64,000 nt of DNA from Actinobacteria bacterium IMCC26103 (GCA_002284875.1 CP015604.1:186001-250000), one strand, 5' to 3'; positions 18,121 to 26,620 are shown, counted from the stretch's first letter. Translations and numbers: made by a program. The notes: generated by a model not told the origin, from the letters alone.

Positions 18121-19022
18121 TTTCTTAGAATGTTTCTGATTCTAATTAACCTAGAATCCCCTGCGGTAGTATTTGGCTCAATAACTTTACTAAAAAATTG
18201 ACTAATAGGTACAGAGCAAATTTGATTAACTCGTTCCGATTTCACTTTTCCATTGAACATCCACCTTGGTTTTTTTCCTTTTGTGTGAACACTTCGAGTG
18301 TCATCAAAACCTTCGTTGTTGGTTAACGTGAATATTGGCGAGAGGTTGGTCATTTCATTTTTGAAACACATATATTGGAACTGTATATCCCAAGTATGGT
18401 AAGGAGTGCGCTGAATTTTAACAAATCTAGATAACCACAAGAACTGTTGCCACTTATTCAATTCATTCCAAGTTGAAGAATTCTTTAGGTCACTATTTAG
18501 ATCCATTTCGGAAATATTTAAAACGTAGTTCTCCCAGGCTTCTCTAGTGCAAAGCCATCCCCAACAATTAAAGTAAGGAGTAATTCGCCATCGGTTCTTA
18601 AAGCGTAGAAATTTATTTCTTTTTACAGGAGAGAATGCTGAAACGATTCCGTTGATCCCAATTTCGTCTAGTATTCTTCTCCCGCGCTTCATATTTTCAA
18701 GAAAATTCTCGGAAATTTCAATGTCATCTTCTAAGACTATTACCTCGTGATAATCCCTCAAGACTTTCGATATTTCACCAGTTAAATGTTTTGAAAGTCC
18801 AAGATTGTCTTCGTGCAAAGTAATAGATACTTGGCATTGATTTATACATATTTCGCGTATTTCATTGAGTGTATTTTGCATTTCTTCTCGAAGCTCAGGG
18901 CACCCATCGACTGAGATAATTAGGTTTTTAACATTTTCCCGAATTAACTCTTGGACTCTCTTTTTTAGTAATTCCGGTCGATTAAACCCAATCAACAAAA
19001 CTGGTATATCTCTATTCATCAC
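18117..19022 (-). CDS. GT2-like sugar transferase (HlpA-like family), paralogue of the previous gene
   Basis: About 301 residues from GTG at 19022, supported by TAGAAT 6 bases upstream. An ATG one codon later is the alternative. The GT-A fold reads PVLLIGFNRPELLKKRV, LIISVDGC, LHEDNLGLSKHL and VIVLEDDIEISENFLENM (donor/metal EDD). The C-terminal half has YFNCWGWLCTREAW, NSSTWNEL, TWDIQFQYM and NNEGFDDTRSVHTKGKKPRWMF, aligning block by block with its convergent neighbour. The two probably add related sugars, or the same sugar at different positions. The N-terminal half has diverged more than the second half. Confidence 0.72.
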   Translation of the reverse strand: MMNRDIPVLLIGFNRPELLKKRVQELIRENVKNLIISVDGCPELREEMQNTLNEIREICINQCQVSITLHEDNLGLSKHLTGEISKVLRDYHEVIVLEDDIEISENFLENMKRGRRILDEIGINGIVSAFSPVKRNKFLRFKNRWRITPYFNCWGWLCTREAWENYVLNISEMDLNSDLKNSSTWNELNKWQQFLWLSRFVKIQRTPYHTWDIQFQYMCFKNEMTNLSPIFTLTNNEGFDDTRSVHTKGKKPRWMFNGKVKSERVNQICSVPISQFFSKVIEPNTTAGDSRLIRIRNILRN

Positions 19023-19028
19023 TAAACA

Positions 19029-19034
19029 ATTCTA
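19029..19034 (-). promoter_or_regulatory. -10 hexamer of a leaderless GTG start
   Basis: TAGAAT on the minus strand, 6 bases before GTG at 19022. Confidence 0.45.
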
Positions 19035-19037
19035 GTG

Positions 19038-19043
19038 TAAACT
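19038..19043 (+). promoter_or_regulatory. -10 hexamer of the FkbM-family gene
   Basis: TAAACT, 6 bases before ATG at 19050. Only 27 bases separate the two divergent start codons, so both promoters interleave. Confidence 0.5.
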
Positions 19044-19049
19044 CAGTGC

Positions 19050-19985
19050 ATGCGTGATAGGTTCATTAGAAATCTTATCGCTTCTTTTAGAAATCGCTAT
19101 TCGCTTCGAATACTGCGTAAATTAATGTCATTAAAAACCGATTCTTACGTCGTCAATCGTATTTATAACTTTTATGATCCTAACAACCTCCGACGTCATT
19201 CAAAGGTTTCACGTCGAAGCATCGTGGTCCGCTCGACAGGTAAATATGGCGAACGGGTTGAGTTAGATCTAAACGAACATATTGACTATAGATTTTTTTT
19301 CTTGGGCTATTTTGATGATGTCCCAAAATCCTTAGTTAATCGTATTGGTAAAGCTAATGAAGTTTTTTTTATAGACGTTGGAGCGAATGTGGGGCTGGTA
19401 TCAATCGCTATCGCTTGCGAGGGTTACCAGACATTGGCTATCGAGCCGTTACCGTTCAACATTAAAAAGTTCCGAAATAGTTTGAAACTTAATCCTAAAT
19501 TAGACTTGGAAATCATCGAATCTGCGGTTGGCTCTCACAGTAAAGTTTCTGATAATGAGTTCATTGAGATTTTTACTCCTCCTGGAAATTCCGGTGCAAG
19601 TAGCTCTTCAAAAGCTTGGAATCCTAGTTTGCAACCTTCTGATGTAAGTCTAGTGAGATTGGATTCACTAGACAATCTATGTTTACATATTTTGGATTCT
19701 TCATCATTCACTGATTTAGTTATTAAGATTGATGTTGAAGGTATGGAATTGGATGTTATTGCTGGTGCCAGTGAAATACTTCAGAAATATAGACCACAAA
19801 TATTAATCGAATGGAAACCCGGTCAAAATGCATTAATCAAATTCCATGAATTATCAAATATGCTCCAGGTCCATGAATACCGATTGTCTTCGCAAATCTC
19901 CCCAAATGAGTTAATTCCAAATTACAGCTTCGATCCTTATTTAATATATGAAAATCTCTTGTTGATACCGAATGAACTGCCTTAG
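19050..19985 (+). CDS. FkbM-family methyltransferase
   Basis: A 311-residue SAM-dependent O-methyltransferase. The N-terminal ~100 residues are basic and not diagnostic. The FkbM core begins with VFFIDVGANVGLVSIAIA near 108-125 (SAM loop), then TLAIEPLPFNIKKF (acidic ribose contact), ESAVGSHS, VRLDSLDNL, and IKIDVEGMELDVIAGASEIL, ending with ILIEW. The family O-methylates sugars and polyketides and is common in glycan clusters. It is a single-gene unit, convergent with the GT2 gene at 19982 with a 4-base overlap. A sugar hydroxyl of the island's glycan is the likely target by inference. Confidence 0.85.
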   Translation: MRDRFIRNLIASFRNRYSLRILRKLMSLKTDSYVVNRIYNFYDPNNLRRHSKVSRRSIVVRSTGKYGERVELDLNEHIDYRFFFLGYFDDVPKSLVNRIGKANEVFFIDVGANVGLVSIAIACEGYQTLAIEPLPFNIKKFRNSLKLNPKLDLEIIESAVGSHSKVSDNEFIEIFTPPGNSGASSSSKAWNPSLQPSDVSLVRLDSLDNLCLHILDSSSFTDLVIKIDVEGMELDVIAGASEILQKYRPQILIEWKPGQNALIKFHELSNMLQVHEYRLSSQISPNELIPNYSFDPYLIYENLLLIPNELP

Positions 19986-20893
19986 CCATCCCAATGATTA
20001 ATTCTAGTTTTGATACCAATTTTTCTTAATAGGGTAATCATCAAACTTAAATTTGAAAGCGAGCCTATATAGATTTTTCGCCGTGGTGATAGCTTTCTTC
20101 TTATGATCTGTTCAGTTAGATATAGAAATGTGTTGGCGAATATGTAACGCGTATTGAATTTTACACTGATGTCGGAATCTTTTGATTGTAGTAGTAGGGC
20201 ATCTCTGCGGCGTTCATCAATTAGAAGTCTGTAAATGTCTAATGGGCTATACGTTTTATGATCGTCGAGTCGATCGATATAAGTTTGATCGATCGTTACT
20301 TTTCCCTGGCGATATTGTCTGTGTTCAACTTTGACATCTCCCAAGTAAAGTCTTCTTCCAGTCTGATTGGCGACGTTGGAGATCCAAAAATCAATACCGT
20401 TATCTCGTAAATGGGGAGTAAAAATATAACCGAAGACATCAACCCATTTTCTGTGAACCATTCCTATGGTTGCATATTTTTGAGGGTACGAAGTTGCCAT
20501 GTCATTTACGTGCACAACTCCGAGTTTTGATGAAAAACTCTTAATTCCGTTCCTAAGCTCTTCATCCCAACCGTGAGTCAAGAAAATTACGTCGTCTCCC
20601 GACCAAAAAAAATATTCGCCAGAAGCAGCTGTGATTAATGTGTTGTACATAGATGAAAGCCACATGCGCGGCCCTCTTACTATCTTCACATTTTCAGAAA
20701 ATTGTATTTGTCTACACGAATCGTCATCCAGGTCAATATAGAGGCAAAACTCGATAAGTTGTGGTTTCGATGCCATCTTGAGCGCCGAATCCATCATGGC
20801 TGCTAATTGATCTGGCCTATTCCTTGTCGGGCATAGAATACTTATTCGTTCAGGTTCGGTCTTAATAACTCCTACATTCTTTGAGGAACTCAT
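19982..20893 (-). CDS. glycosyltransferase family 2-like protein
   Basis: 303 residues from ATG at 20893, which overlaps the upstream methyltransferase stop as ATGA. An in-frame ATG 15 bases earlier is less likely. GT-A features are ISILCPTRNRPDQLAAMMDSAL near 17-38, FCLYIDLDDDS, VRGPRMWLSSMYNTLITAASGEYFFWSGDDVIF (donor/metal GDD) and the later IDFWISNVANQTGRRLYLGDVKVEHRQ. The C-terminal third is basic, without clear membrane segments. It is last in the transketolase-containing cassette (25427 to 19982), so a role in transferring the sugar made there is a reasonable inference. Confidence 0.77.
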   Translation of the reverse strand: MSSSKNVGVIKTEPERISILCPTRNRPDQLAAMMDSALKMASKPQLIEFCLYIDLDDDSCRQIQFSENVKIVRGPRMWLSSMYNTLITAASGEYFFWSGDDVIFLTHGWDEELRNGIKSFSSKLGVVHVNDMATSYPQKYATIGMVHRKWVDVFGYIFTPHLRDNGIDFWISNVANQTGRRLYLGDVKVEHRQYRQGKVTIDQTYIDRLDDHKTYSPLDIYRLLIDERRRDALLLQSKDSDISVKFNTRYIFANTFLYLTEQIIRRKLSPRRKIYIGSLSNLSLMITLLRKIGIKTRINHWDG

Positions 20894-21810
20894 GGATTTG
20901 GCTTCCAAACCACAACTGAGTAACCATCTACAAAAAACGAGCCAACAAAGCTGCGGAAATATTGGTCTATTTCTAGCCTTCCCTCTTTAGACAATTTTTC
21001 AATATGCAGGTAGAGACCATTTAGGTAATTTCTCTTGTTGAAATATTTTATTGATAGCGAATCTAGATTGTTATTCTTATCTAAAGGTTCCCACATGGGT
21101 TCTATATGAATGACTATTTTGGGCTTTTGGTAGAGTAAATACTCGATAAATTTAGTGAATTCTGTTCCAGTCTGCTCGAGTGAAGCCACCGTTAAAACAA
21201 TTGAGTCGTCTTTTATACTTAATGCTTCATCCGGATTAAAATAGTCAAATTTTGCTGAATGCAGCTTGTTATCTTTAGTTTCTTTAGCGATCAAATTAAT
21301 TATTTTCTGAGAAGATTCAACCCAATCGAGGCCGTAGAGTTCTAAATTATTATTAAATTCACGGATTTTGACTAAGTTATTACCTGTACCGCACCCGAAC
21401 TCATAGAGATTTTTCATTTCGCTTGAATACTTCTCCACCAATGATTGTATTAACAAAGAGAGTAACCCTGACTCCATTAAGGCTGACTTGGGTTTTATGA
21501 ATTGCTGCTTCCATCTAATTAGTGGATACTTTCCGAAGTATTTTGGGGCAATCGAAGCCAAGTCTTTCGAGTCTGAAAATTCAATTAGGTTTTGTCCCCA
21601 GCCATTTTCCCAGGATTCTTTTCGGTGGCTCCCAGATACTACTAAATCTTTCGCAAGCGTTCTTTCGATTTCACTTATCGCTTCTAGGTGTTCTTCTGTT
21701 GTCAAATCTTCAAATTTTAAATCTATTAAATTAAATCGTCTTATGAAATCCTCAGTCGCCGTGAAATTCCATAATTTCTGAAGTTCTTCTAAAGTGATTG
21801 ATTGAGACAT
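20890..21810 (-). CDS. SAM-dependent methyltransferase, class I
   Basis: 306 residues from ATG at 21810, preceded by a GGAAG ribosome site and 4 bases after the stop of the GDP-fucose-synthase-like gene. A longer frame to 21855 would overlap that gene by 41 bases and is rejected. The first 120 residues look helical and are not recognised. The Rossmann core is LYEFGCGTGNNLVKIREF, YGLDWVESSQKII, and IVLTVASLEQTGTEFTKFIEYLL. The C-terminal part KIVIHIEPMWEP and GYSVVVWKP completes the fold. The core resembles Methyltransf_25/11. It probably methylates a sugar intermediate or product of this cassette. Confidence 0.72.
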   Translation of the reverse strand: MSQSITLEELQKLWNFTATEDFIRRFNLIDLKFEDLTTEEHLEAISEIERTLAKDLVVSGSHRKESWENGWGQNLIEFSDSKDLASIAPKYFGKYPLIRWKQQFIKPKSALMESGLLSLLIQSLVEKYSSEMKNLYEFGCGTGNNLVKIREFNNNLELYGLDWVESSQKIINLIAKETKDNKLHSAKFDYFNPDEALSIKDDSIVLTVASLEQTGTEFTKFIEYLLYQKPKIVIHIEPMWEPLDKNNNLDSLSIKYFNKRNYLNGLYLHIEKLSKEGRLEIDQYFRSFVGSFFVDGYSVVVWKPNP

Positions 21811-21814
21811 AAAG

Positions 21815-22732
21815 TTACTTCCTGATACTTGGATAGTTGCCGTTGAACCACTCAACAGTCTCTTTCACTCCATCGGATAATTTTGTAAAACTAAAGTTTG
21901 GTAAACGTTCAAGAAGAGCTTCATTGCTTGATGGTTTCCTAAACTGTCCATCCGGTTTAGTTTTGTCGAAATTTATTTCGCCTGAAAAGTCCATCTCACG
22001 CACTACGCATTCGACTAAATCTCTAATTGAAGTCTCGGTACCCGAAGTGAGGATTAAGGGTTCAGAATCAGAATAATTGTTTAACATCCATAGGGTAATT
22101 TTTGCCACATCTTTCGAGAAAACAAACTCTCTGAGTGGTTTTCCGCTTCCCCAAACCGTTAAGTTTGTTTTTTCTTTCTTGGCAAGATAGGTCTTGTGTA
22201 TCAAGGCTGGGACAACGTGACCCTCTATAAGATTAAAATTGTCGCGAGGTCCAAATATGTTCGTTGGAATAGCGACGACATAATCGAGTCCCCATTGAGC
22301 TCTGTATGCTCGACTTTGGACCTCAAGCATTCTTTTTGCATATGCGTACCCAAAGTTTGAAGGATGAGGTTGGCCCAAATGCAAGGTTTCCGGGGTTAGT
22401 GGGTACGGTCCTTCATTTGGGAATACACAAGTAGACATAAAAGAGACTAATTTACTTACATTTGTTTTTCTCGCCGCTTCAAGAGTATTTATATTTATTT
22501 GAAGATTATCCCTAAAATACTCTCCCGAATGCATGAGATTCCCACCGATTCCACCCACGAGCGCTGCGAGGTGAATGACTTTCTCCGGTTTTATTCTGTT
22601 AAACAACGACTCAGTTTCCTGATAATTCGTTAAGTCGGCATCTTTCCGAGTCGCAAAATACACATTTTCGCTAATCAGCTCTCTAAGGGCGGAACCAACG
22701 AGTCCATCAGATCCCGTCACTAATATTGTCAT
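21815..22732 (-). CDS. fcl: GDP-L-fucose synthase-like epimerase/reductase
   Basis: A 305-residue extended SDR. VTGSDGLVGSAL at 5-16 is the cofactor loop. HLAALVGGIGGNLMHSGEYFRDN is the Fcl-specific stretch, MSTCVFPNEGPYPLTPE carries the Ser/Cys site, and the YxxxK pair is in FGYAYAKRMLEVQ. VAIPTNIFGPRDNFN and WGSGKPLREFVFSKDVA complete the match. Fcl performs 3,5-epimerisation and 4-reduction of GDP-4-keto-6-deoxymannose. The partner GDP-mannose 4,6-dehydratase is not in this window, so either it lies elsewhere or the enzyme acts on another 4-keto sugar. It has its own leaderless promoter inside the cassette. Confidence 0.82.
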   Translation of the reverse strand: MTILVTGSDGLVGSALRELISENVYFATRKDADLTNYQETESLFNRIKPEKVIHLAALVGGIGGNLMHSGEYFRDNLQININTLEAARKTNVSKLVSFMSTCVFPNEGPYPLTPETLHLGQPHPSNFGYAYAKRMLEVQSRAYRAQWGLDYVVAIPTNIFGPRDNFNLIEGHVVPALIHKTYLAKKEKTNLTVWGSGKPLREFVFSKDVAKITLWMLNNYSDSEPLILTSGTETSIRDLVECVVREMDFSGEINFDKTKPDGQFRKPSSNEALLERLPNFSFTKLSDGVKETVEWFNGNYPSIRK

Positions 22733-22738
22733 ATAACG

Positions 22739-22744
22739 AGTCTA
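22739..22744 (-). promoter_or_regulatory. internal -10 hexamer of fcl-like gene
   Basis: TAGACT on the minus strand, 6 bases before ATG at 22732, in the only gap (34 bases) of the cassette. It is identical to the galE and MFS-tmk hexamers. Confidence 0.5.
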
Positions 22745-22766
22745 CCTGAATTCAGAAGTTTTGAAC

Positions 22767-23774
22767 TTATTTTTGTGCATTTATCCAAGTAATGGTTTTA
22801 GAGAGTCCGTCATCAATATTTGTAAGGTTCGCAGTAGGCGAAATTTTATTAATCTTCGTCAAATCTAGCCAGACATCATTTGGGGCGCTACCTAGAAAAG
22901 TTTGTGAGGTGGGAGGTATTTCTAGCTTTGCACTTGTAATTAAGGAAACTTTAGCCGCTAATTCTGCGATTGAGAGTCTTGAAGTTCCTCCGACATTATA
23001 GATTGGTTCGCTCCCTTTTTTAATTATAGCAAGCATCATTTCAATCGCATCGAGAACGTAGCAATATGTCCGCATGGCAGATCCGCTGTCTTTTAAGGTA
23101 ATTTTTTTTCTCTCTACGGCCATCTTTATGAAGTCGTATAAAACCCTAGAGTCACTTTCTTTTATACCGGGGCCGTAAGCTAGAGCGAGCCTCGCGGAAA
23201 AGCCGACTATCTTTTTTTCAGAATACTTTAGATTGGCAACGATTGTTTCGCCCAATCTTTTGCCCTCGATATATGGAGCTCTCTCATGATCGGTATTAGT
23301 AGTTCCAACTTGATCTTCGCGAAACGGTGGCTCACTTAGTCCTGAATAAATTTCTGAAGTACTGACAAACAGAAATCTTCCTGAATTGTTTAATTTTTCA
23401 GTCAACTTCTGAGTGACTATGGAATTTAGCTCCATAGTTTTCGTTCTATTTTCCAAAAACTTACCTGGTTGCCCATACCCCGAAGCATGGATAATCAAGT
23501 CGAAATTGGGGAAGGATTCGAGTAGCTCTAAATCTGTTAGGTCTCCTTTAAGGACAACCGTATTTTCACTTATGGGTACGGTGAAAAAACCTGAAAGTGA
23601 AGATGCATACAACTTAATTTGTCCATTTTTAAATAAATCCAATTTTTGAAAAAACGTCACAAAATAACTGCCTAATAATCCACTTGCTCCAGTTACTAGA
23701 ATAGTTTTCTGGTTGAAATACTCTTCATTCTCCTTAGTGATCAGGCTTTCAACGTCTAGTTCAATTTGATTCAT
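22767..23774 (-). CDS. NAD-dependent epimerase/dehydratase (SDR), sugar nucleotide type
   Basis: A 335-residue extended SDR with an N-terminal extension of about 24 residues before TILVTGASGLLGSYF. The active-site region is FLFVSTSEIYSGLSEPP, then Tyr and Lys in APYIEGKRLGE. The later ARLALAYGPGIKESDSRVLYDFI and GSAMRTYCYVLDAIEMM resemble UDP-glucuronate decarboxylases and 4,6-dehydratases. Specificity cannot be assigned; the UXS block NFACPASP is replaced by IIHASGYGQPG. It overlaps the transketolase C-subunit by 14 bases, so it is tightly coupled to it. It probably prepares or finishes the sugar handled by the transketolase pair. Confidence 0.75.
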   Translation of the reverse strand: MNQIELDVESLITKENEEYFNQKTILVTGASGLLGSYFVTFFQKLDLFKNGQIKLYASSLSGFFTVPISENTVVLKGDLTDLELLESFPNFDLIIHASGYGQPGKFLENRTKTMELNSIVTQKLTEKLNNSGRFLFVSTSEIYSGLSEPPFREDQVGTTNTDHERAPYIEGKRLGETIVANLKYSEKKIVGFSARLALAYGPGIKESDSRVLYDFIKMAVERKKITLKDSGSAMRTYCYVLDAIEMMLAIIKKGSEPIYNVGGTSRLSIAELAAKVSLITSAKLEIPPTSQTFLGSAPNDVWLDLTKINKISPTANLTNIDDGLSKTITWINAQK

Positions 23775-24651
23775 TGTTTATAATTTCTGTAATTCGGTGC
23801 TTTAGACTTTCTGAATCGAGCTTTAAATACTCGAGCTGCTGGCGGTAACTTCCATATTTTCTGATGAATTTCTTCGGCACACCTATCTGATGGATTGAGT
23901 ACCCCTTTGATGCAAATGTTCCAACTGTGCTTTGAAGAAGTTGACCTGAATAATACGGCTCAATCAGGATTACGGTTTTGGAGTCATTTCTAACGTCAAT
24001 CTTTATTTCATGTTCTGAATCGAAGCTGTTTACGTAATGCACTTCAATATCTAGGTGTGGTGCGATTTCCAATAGTTCATCTAGGATAGGACCTACCGCA
24101 ATAACAATTGCATCACTTCCGTCCTGAATTTTTTTAGCTGCACCAAATTGCAATTGAAAGGGCTCTCGGTTTTTACTTTCCGAGAGTCTGAAGTAGTTTA
24201 AAAAGCCATTATTCCATTCTGCGCGATACATACTGGCAAACTCATCCGGGTGACCTGGTATGTAAATCCGGGATCCAGGTATGTTTGATATTAAGTTGAC
24301 ATCAGCTGGACAGTGATGGGTACACCCAAGAGCCGCATAATCAAATGAAGCACCTACGCTTACGAGGTTCCCAGGTAATGATTGGTAACCAAAATCGACC
24401 TTAATCTGCTCGTAAGCGCGTTCAACTATAAATGGAGCGATTGTATGTACTGTCGGTATTACTCCTTCGGAAGAAAAACCTGCGGCCATGCTTATCATGC
24501 TTTGTTCTAGGATCCCAATATTAAATACTCGATCAGGATAACTTGAAAGTGCGTTCCTAAATCCGAAAACTCCGATATCTCCTAAGAACAACGAAGATTG
24601 CCTGTTTTCTTCCAACACCGAGCTAGCAACTTCAACAAAGGTTTTTCTCAT
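23761..24651 (-). CDS. transketolase-like protein, C-terminal subunit
   Basis: 296 residues, equal to the pyrimidine-binding and C-terminal domains of transketolase as a separate polypeptide. Visible features are LFLGDIGVFGFR, RVFNIGILEQSMISMAAGFSSEG with the conserved glutamate that activates the ThDP aminopyrimidine, and THHCPADVNLISNIPGSRIYIPG. The last third is the C-terminal domain (KTVILIEPYYSGQL). It overlaps the N-subunit by 4 bases. Split transketolases occur in archaea and in many sugar clusters. Its place in a glycan island beside sugar SDRs suggests a dedicated two-carbon transfer rather than central metabolism. Confidence 0.88.
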   Translation of the reverse strand: MRKTFVEVASSVLEENRQSSLFLGDIGVFGFRNALSSYPDRVFNIGILEQSMISMAAGFSSEGVIPTVHTIAPFIVERAYEQIKVDFGYQSLPGNLVSVGASFDYAALGCTHHCPADVNLISNIPGSRIYIPGHPDEFASMYRAEWNNGFLNYFRLSESKNREPFQLQFGAAKKIQDGSDAIVIAVGPILDELLEIAPHLDIEVHYVNSFDSEHEIKIDVRNDSKTVILIEPYYSGQLLQSTVGTFASKGYSIHQIGVPKKFIRKYGSYRQQLEYLKLDSESLKHRITEIINNESN

Positions 24652-25427
24652 ATTAAGTCAATCTTTAATTCATTTACCTGATCAGATTTGGGACTTAAAT
24701 GGTGCCAAGCAGGATTGTTTTCCATCGCTTTCAATCCAAATCCTTTAATTGTGTAACCGAGGATTGCAGTGAGCGTGTTTGATTTAGACATTTCAAGCGC
24801 TTCATCAATCTGTCTTAAATCATTACCATCTACTTCAACACATTGATATCCGAAAGCTTCGAATTTCGCCTTCACATCACCAAGTGCCAGAGCGCGGTCA
24901 CTTGAATGATTTAAGTCTACTAGAACGACAAGTTCATGAACATTATGATGAGATGCCAAGAGCAGGCTTTCCCAAATAGTTCCTTCATTCATTTCTCCAT
25001 CGCCTATAAGGCAATATACCTTTTTCCCATCCTTAGAGACCCTGCTTGCCATCGCTTTTCCGAGTGCGAAAGGCAACCCGTGTCCTAGCGATCCGGTCGA
25101 TGCACAGACTCCTGGAATTTTATTGGAATCTGGATGTCCACCATAATCACTATCGAAGTTCGCAAAATTAACTTTCCATTCCCCTCCAATAAATTTTGCC
25201 TCTTCCAAAACTGCATAGAGTGCTAATGATGCGTGTCCTTTGGATAGCACAAAGTCGAATTTAACTTTATTGTCAATATTCCAATTGCCACAATAGATTG
25301 AGTAGATCATTTCCAGAACAGAAAATGCACTCGGTATATGTCCCTCTTGTGAGACGGCTGAAGCTTCAAGAATGTCTCCACGCATTCGTTTTAGAATGTC
25401 TCTTGAGTCTTGAAGATTACTGGTCAT
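24648..25427 (-). CDS. transketolase-like protein, N-terminal (ThDP pyrophosphate-binding) subunit
   Basis: 259 residues. SQEGHIPSAFSVLEMIYSIY and FVLSKGHASLALYAVL match the transketolase N-terminus. GHPDSNKIPGVCASTGSLGHGLPFALGKAMA is the substrate and cofactor entry, and LIGDGEMNEGTIWESLLLASHHNVHELVVLVDLNHS is the GDG-x26-N ThDP motif. It pairs with the next gene to form one active transketolase. It opens the cassette 25427-19982 with a TACAAT hexamer 6 bases before the ATG. The donor ketose and acceptor are unknown. Confidence 0.9.
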   Translation of the reverse strand: MTSNLQDSRDILKRMRGDILEASAVSQEGHIPSAFSVLEMIYSIYCGNWNIDNKVKFDFVLSKGHASLALYAVLEEAKFIGGEWKVNFANFDSDYGGHPDSNKIPGVCASTGSLGHGLPFALGKAMASRVSKDGKKVYCLIGDGEMNEGTIWESLLLASHHNVHELVVLVDLNHSSDRALALGDVKAKFEAFGYQCVEVDGNDLRQIDEALEMSKSNTLTAILGYTIKGFGLKAMENNPAWHHLSPKSDQVNELKIDLI

Positions 25428-25433
25428 TCAGTG

Positions 25434-25439
25434 ATTGTA
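25434..25439 (-). promoter_or_regulatory. -10 hexamer of the transketolase cassette
   Basis: TACAAT on the minus strand, 6 bases before ATG at 25427. Confidence 0.5.
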
Positions 25440-25513
25440 GCCAATTATTTGAAGAATCCACAGAAAGCGCTGCGCAGGCAATTCAAAATGCTTTTCGTAC
25501 CTGTGGAATCATT

Positions 25514-25519
25514 TACTAT
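25514..25519 (+). promoter_or_regulatory. -10 hexamer deciding the GT4 start
   Basis: TACTAT is 6 bases before ATG at 25526. It excludes the much longer open frame that runs back across the divergent transketolase gene. Confidence 0.5.
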
Positions 25520-25525
25520 AACTTC

Positions 25526-26608
25526 ATGGGACATGTGATTATCGCCGTTGAGAACCTTCGAATCGGTGGTTACCAAAGATTGGCTCTGGACCAGGCTTAC
25601 CACCTGTCTGATATTTCATATCCTTGTACATTACTTTTGTTGAATCCCGAAGTACCTGACTTGAAAACTTTTGCAGATACTGAAAATGACTTAATTCGTT
25701 CAAAGAGACTTGTTATATCCAGATTAGATGGACGAAGAATCAAAGATTTTTTTGCAATAAGAAAGTTGCTGGACGCCGATGATTCGAAGGTTCTTGTAAT
25801 CTCCCATTCAATGCGCTCAACTGTTCTCTTTGCACTTGCGCGAATTGGAATTAAAAAAAGGGTTGTAATCAATACAACTATTCATCAGTTACCGTCATTG
25901 TCCAAATCAATTCAGCGACTTAAAAGATTTATCTACGCTCAGTTTGGTGAAAATCTTTTTGGATACTCTGATGCTGTTATAAAAGATTGGAATGCGCGAT
26001 ATTCTATTTTTGGTAAACGAATATCTCTGCTCCGCAATGGAATATACGAAGGCAGACTAAATACAACCTCTGGGAGTATTGGAGAGGGAAAACCGCGACT
26101 TATTTTCCTCGGACGAAATACTTCATGGAAAGGTATCGAAACTTACTTTGATCTATTCAATTTGCCAGTGTTTTCTAACCACCTTGGGTTAATGATGATT
26201 GCGAGTGCTTCAGAAAACATTCGGTATGCTGCTGAAAAAGTCGGTGCCAATCGCGTTGAAATTATTGAAGGAGCAAATCTTCAGAAATTCATTCCCCGAA
26301 AAGGAGACTTGCATGTATATCCATCTCAATACGGTATCCGAGCAAAGTTCACGGAACCAATTTCACTCAATTGTTTGGAGATGGCGCTTTTGGGTACGCC
26401 GAGTCTCGTAACTGAATCGAATGAAAATACTTGGCCGGAAATTTATGAGAAGGGATTTTTTATCGGGGTTTCTTGGGAAAATAGAATCAATTTAGGTGCG
26501 GTGCTGACAGAGAAAACTTTGAGTCATGTATCAGACAGCCAAGGTCATATTAGACACTTGGTTTCTATATCAAATAATGTGAATGCGCACCTAAGCTATT
26601 TGGATTAA
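25526..26608 (+). CDS. glycosyltransferase, GT4-like
   Basis: About 360 residues from ATG at 25526. The frame is open further upstream, but there it covers the divergent transketolase gene. HVIIAVENLRIGGYQRLALDQA opens the GT-B acceptor domain. RLIFLGRNTSWKGIETYFDLF starts the donor domain, and DLHVYPSQYGIRAKFTEPISLNCLEMALLGTPSLVTES contains a diverged E-x7-E region with LEMALLGTP. It is convergent with the GT2 gene at 26621, 12 bases apart. Cytoplasmic, donor unknown. Confidence 0.75.
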   Translation: MGHVIIAVENLRIGGYQRLALDQAYHLSDISYPCTLLLLNPEVPDLKTFADTENDLIRSKRLVISRLDGRRIKDFFAIRKLLDADDSKVLVISHSMRSTVLFALARIGIKKRVVINTTIHQLPSLSKSIQRLKRFIYAQFGENLFGYSDAVIKDWNARYSIFGKRISLLRNGIYEGRLNTTSGSIGEGKPRLIFLGRNTSWKGIETYFDLFNLPVFSNHLGLMMIASASENIRYAAEKVGANRVEIIEGANLQKFIPRKGDLHVYPSQYGIRAKFTEPISLNCLEMALLGTPSLVTESNENTWPEIYEKGFFIGVSWENRINLGAVLTEKTLSHVSDSQGHIRHLVSISNNVNAHLSYLD

Positions 26609-26620
26609 CTTTGATTTTCG

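Noticed and set aside
25298-25525. N-terminal extension of the GT4 gene at 25526
   Set aside because: It would overlap the divergent transketolase gene, lacks GT-B features, and a -10 hexamer fits ATG 25526.
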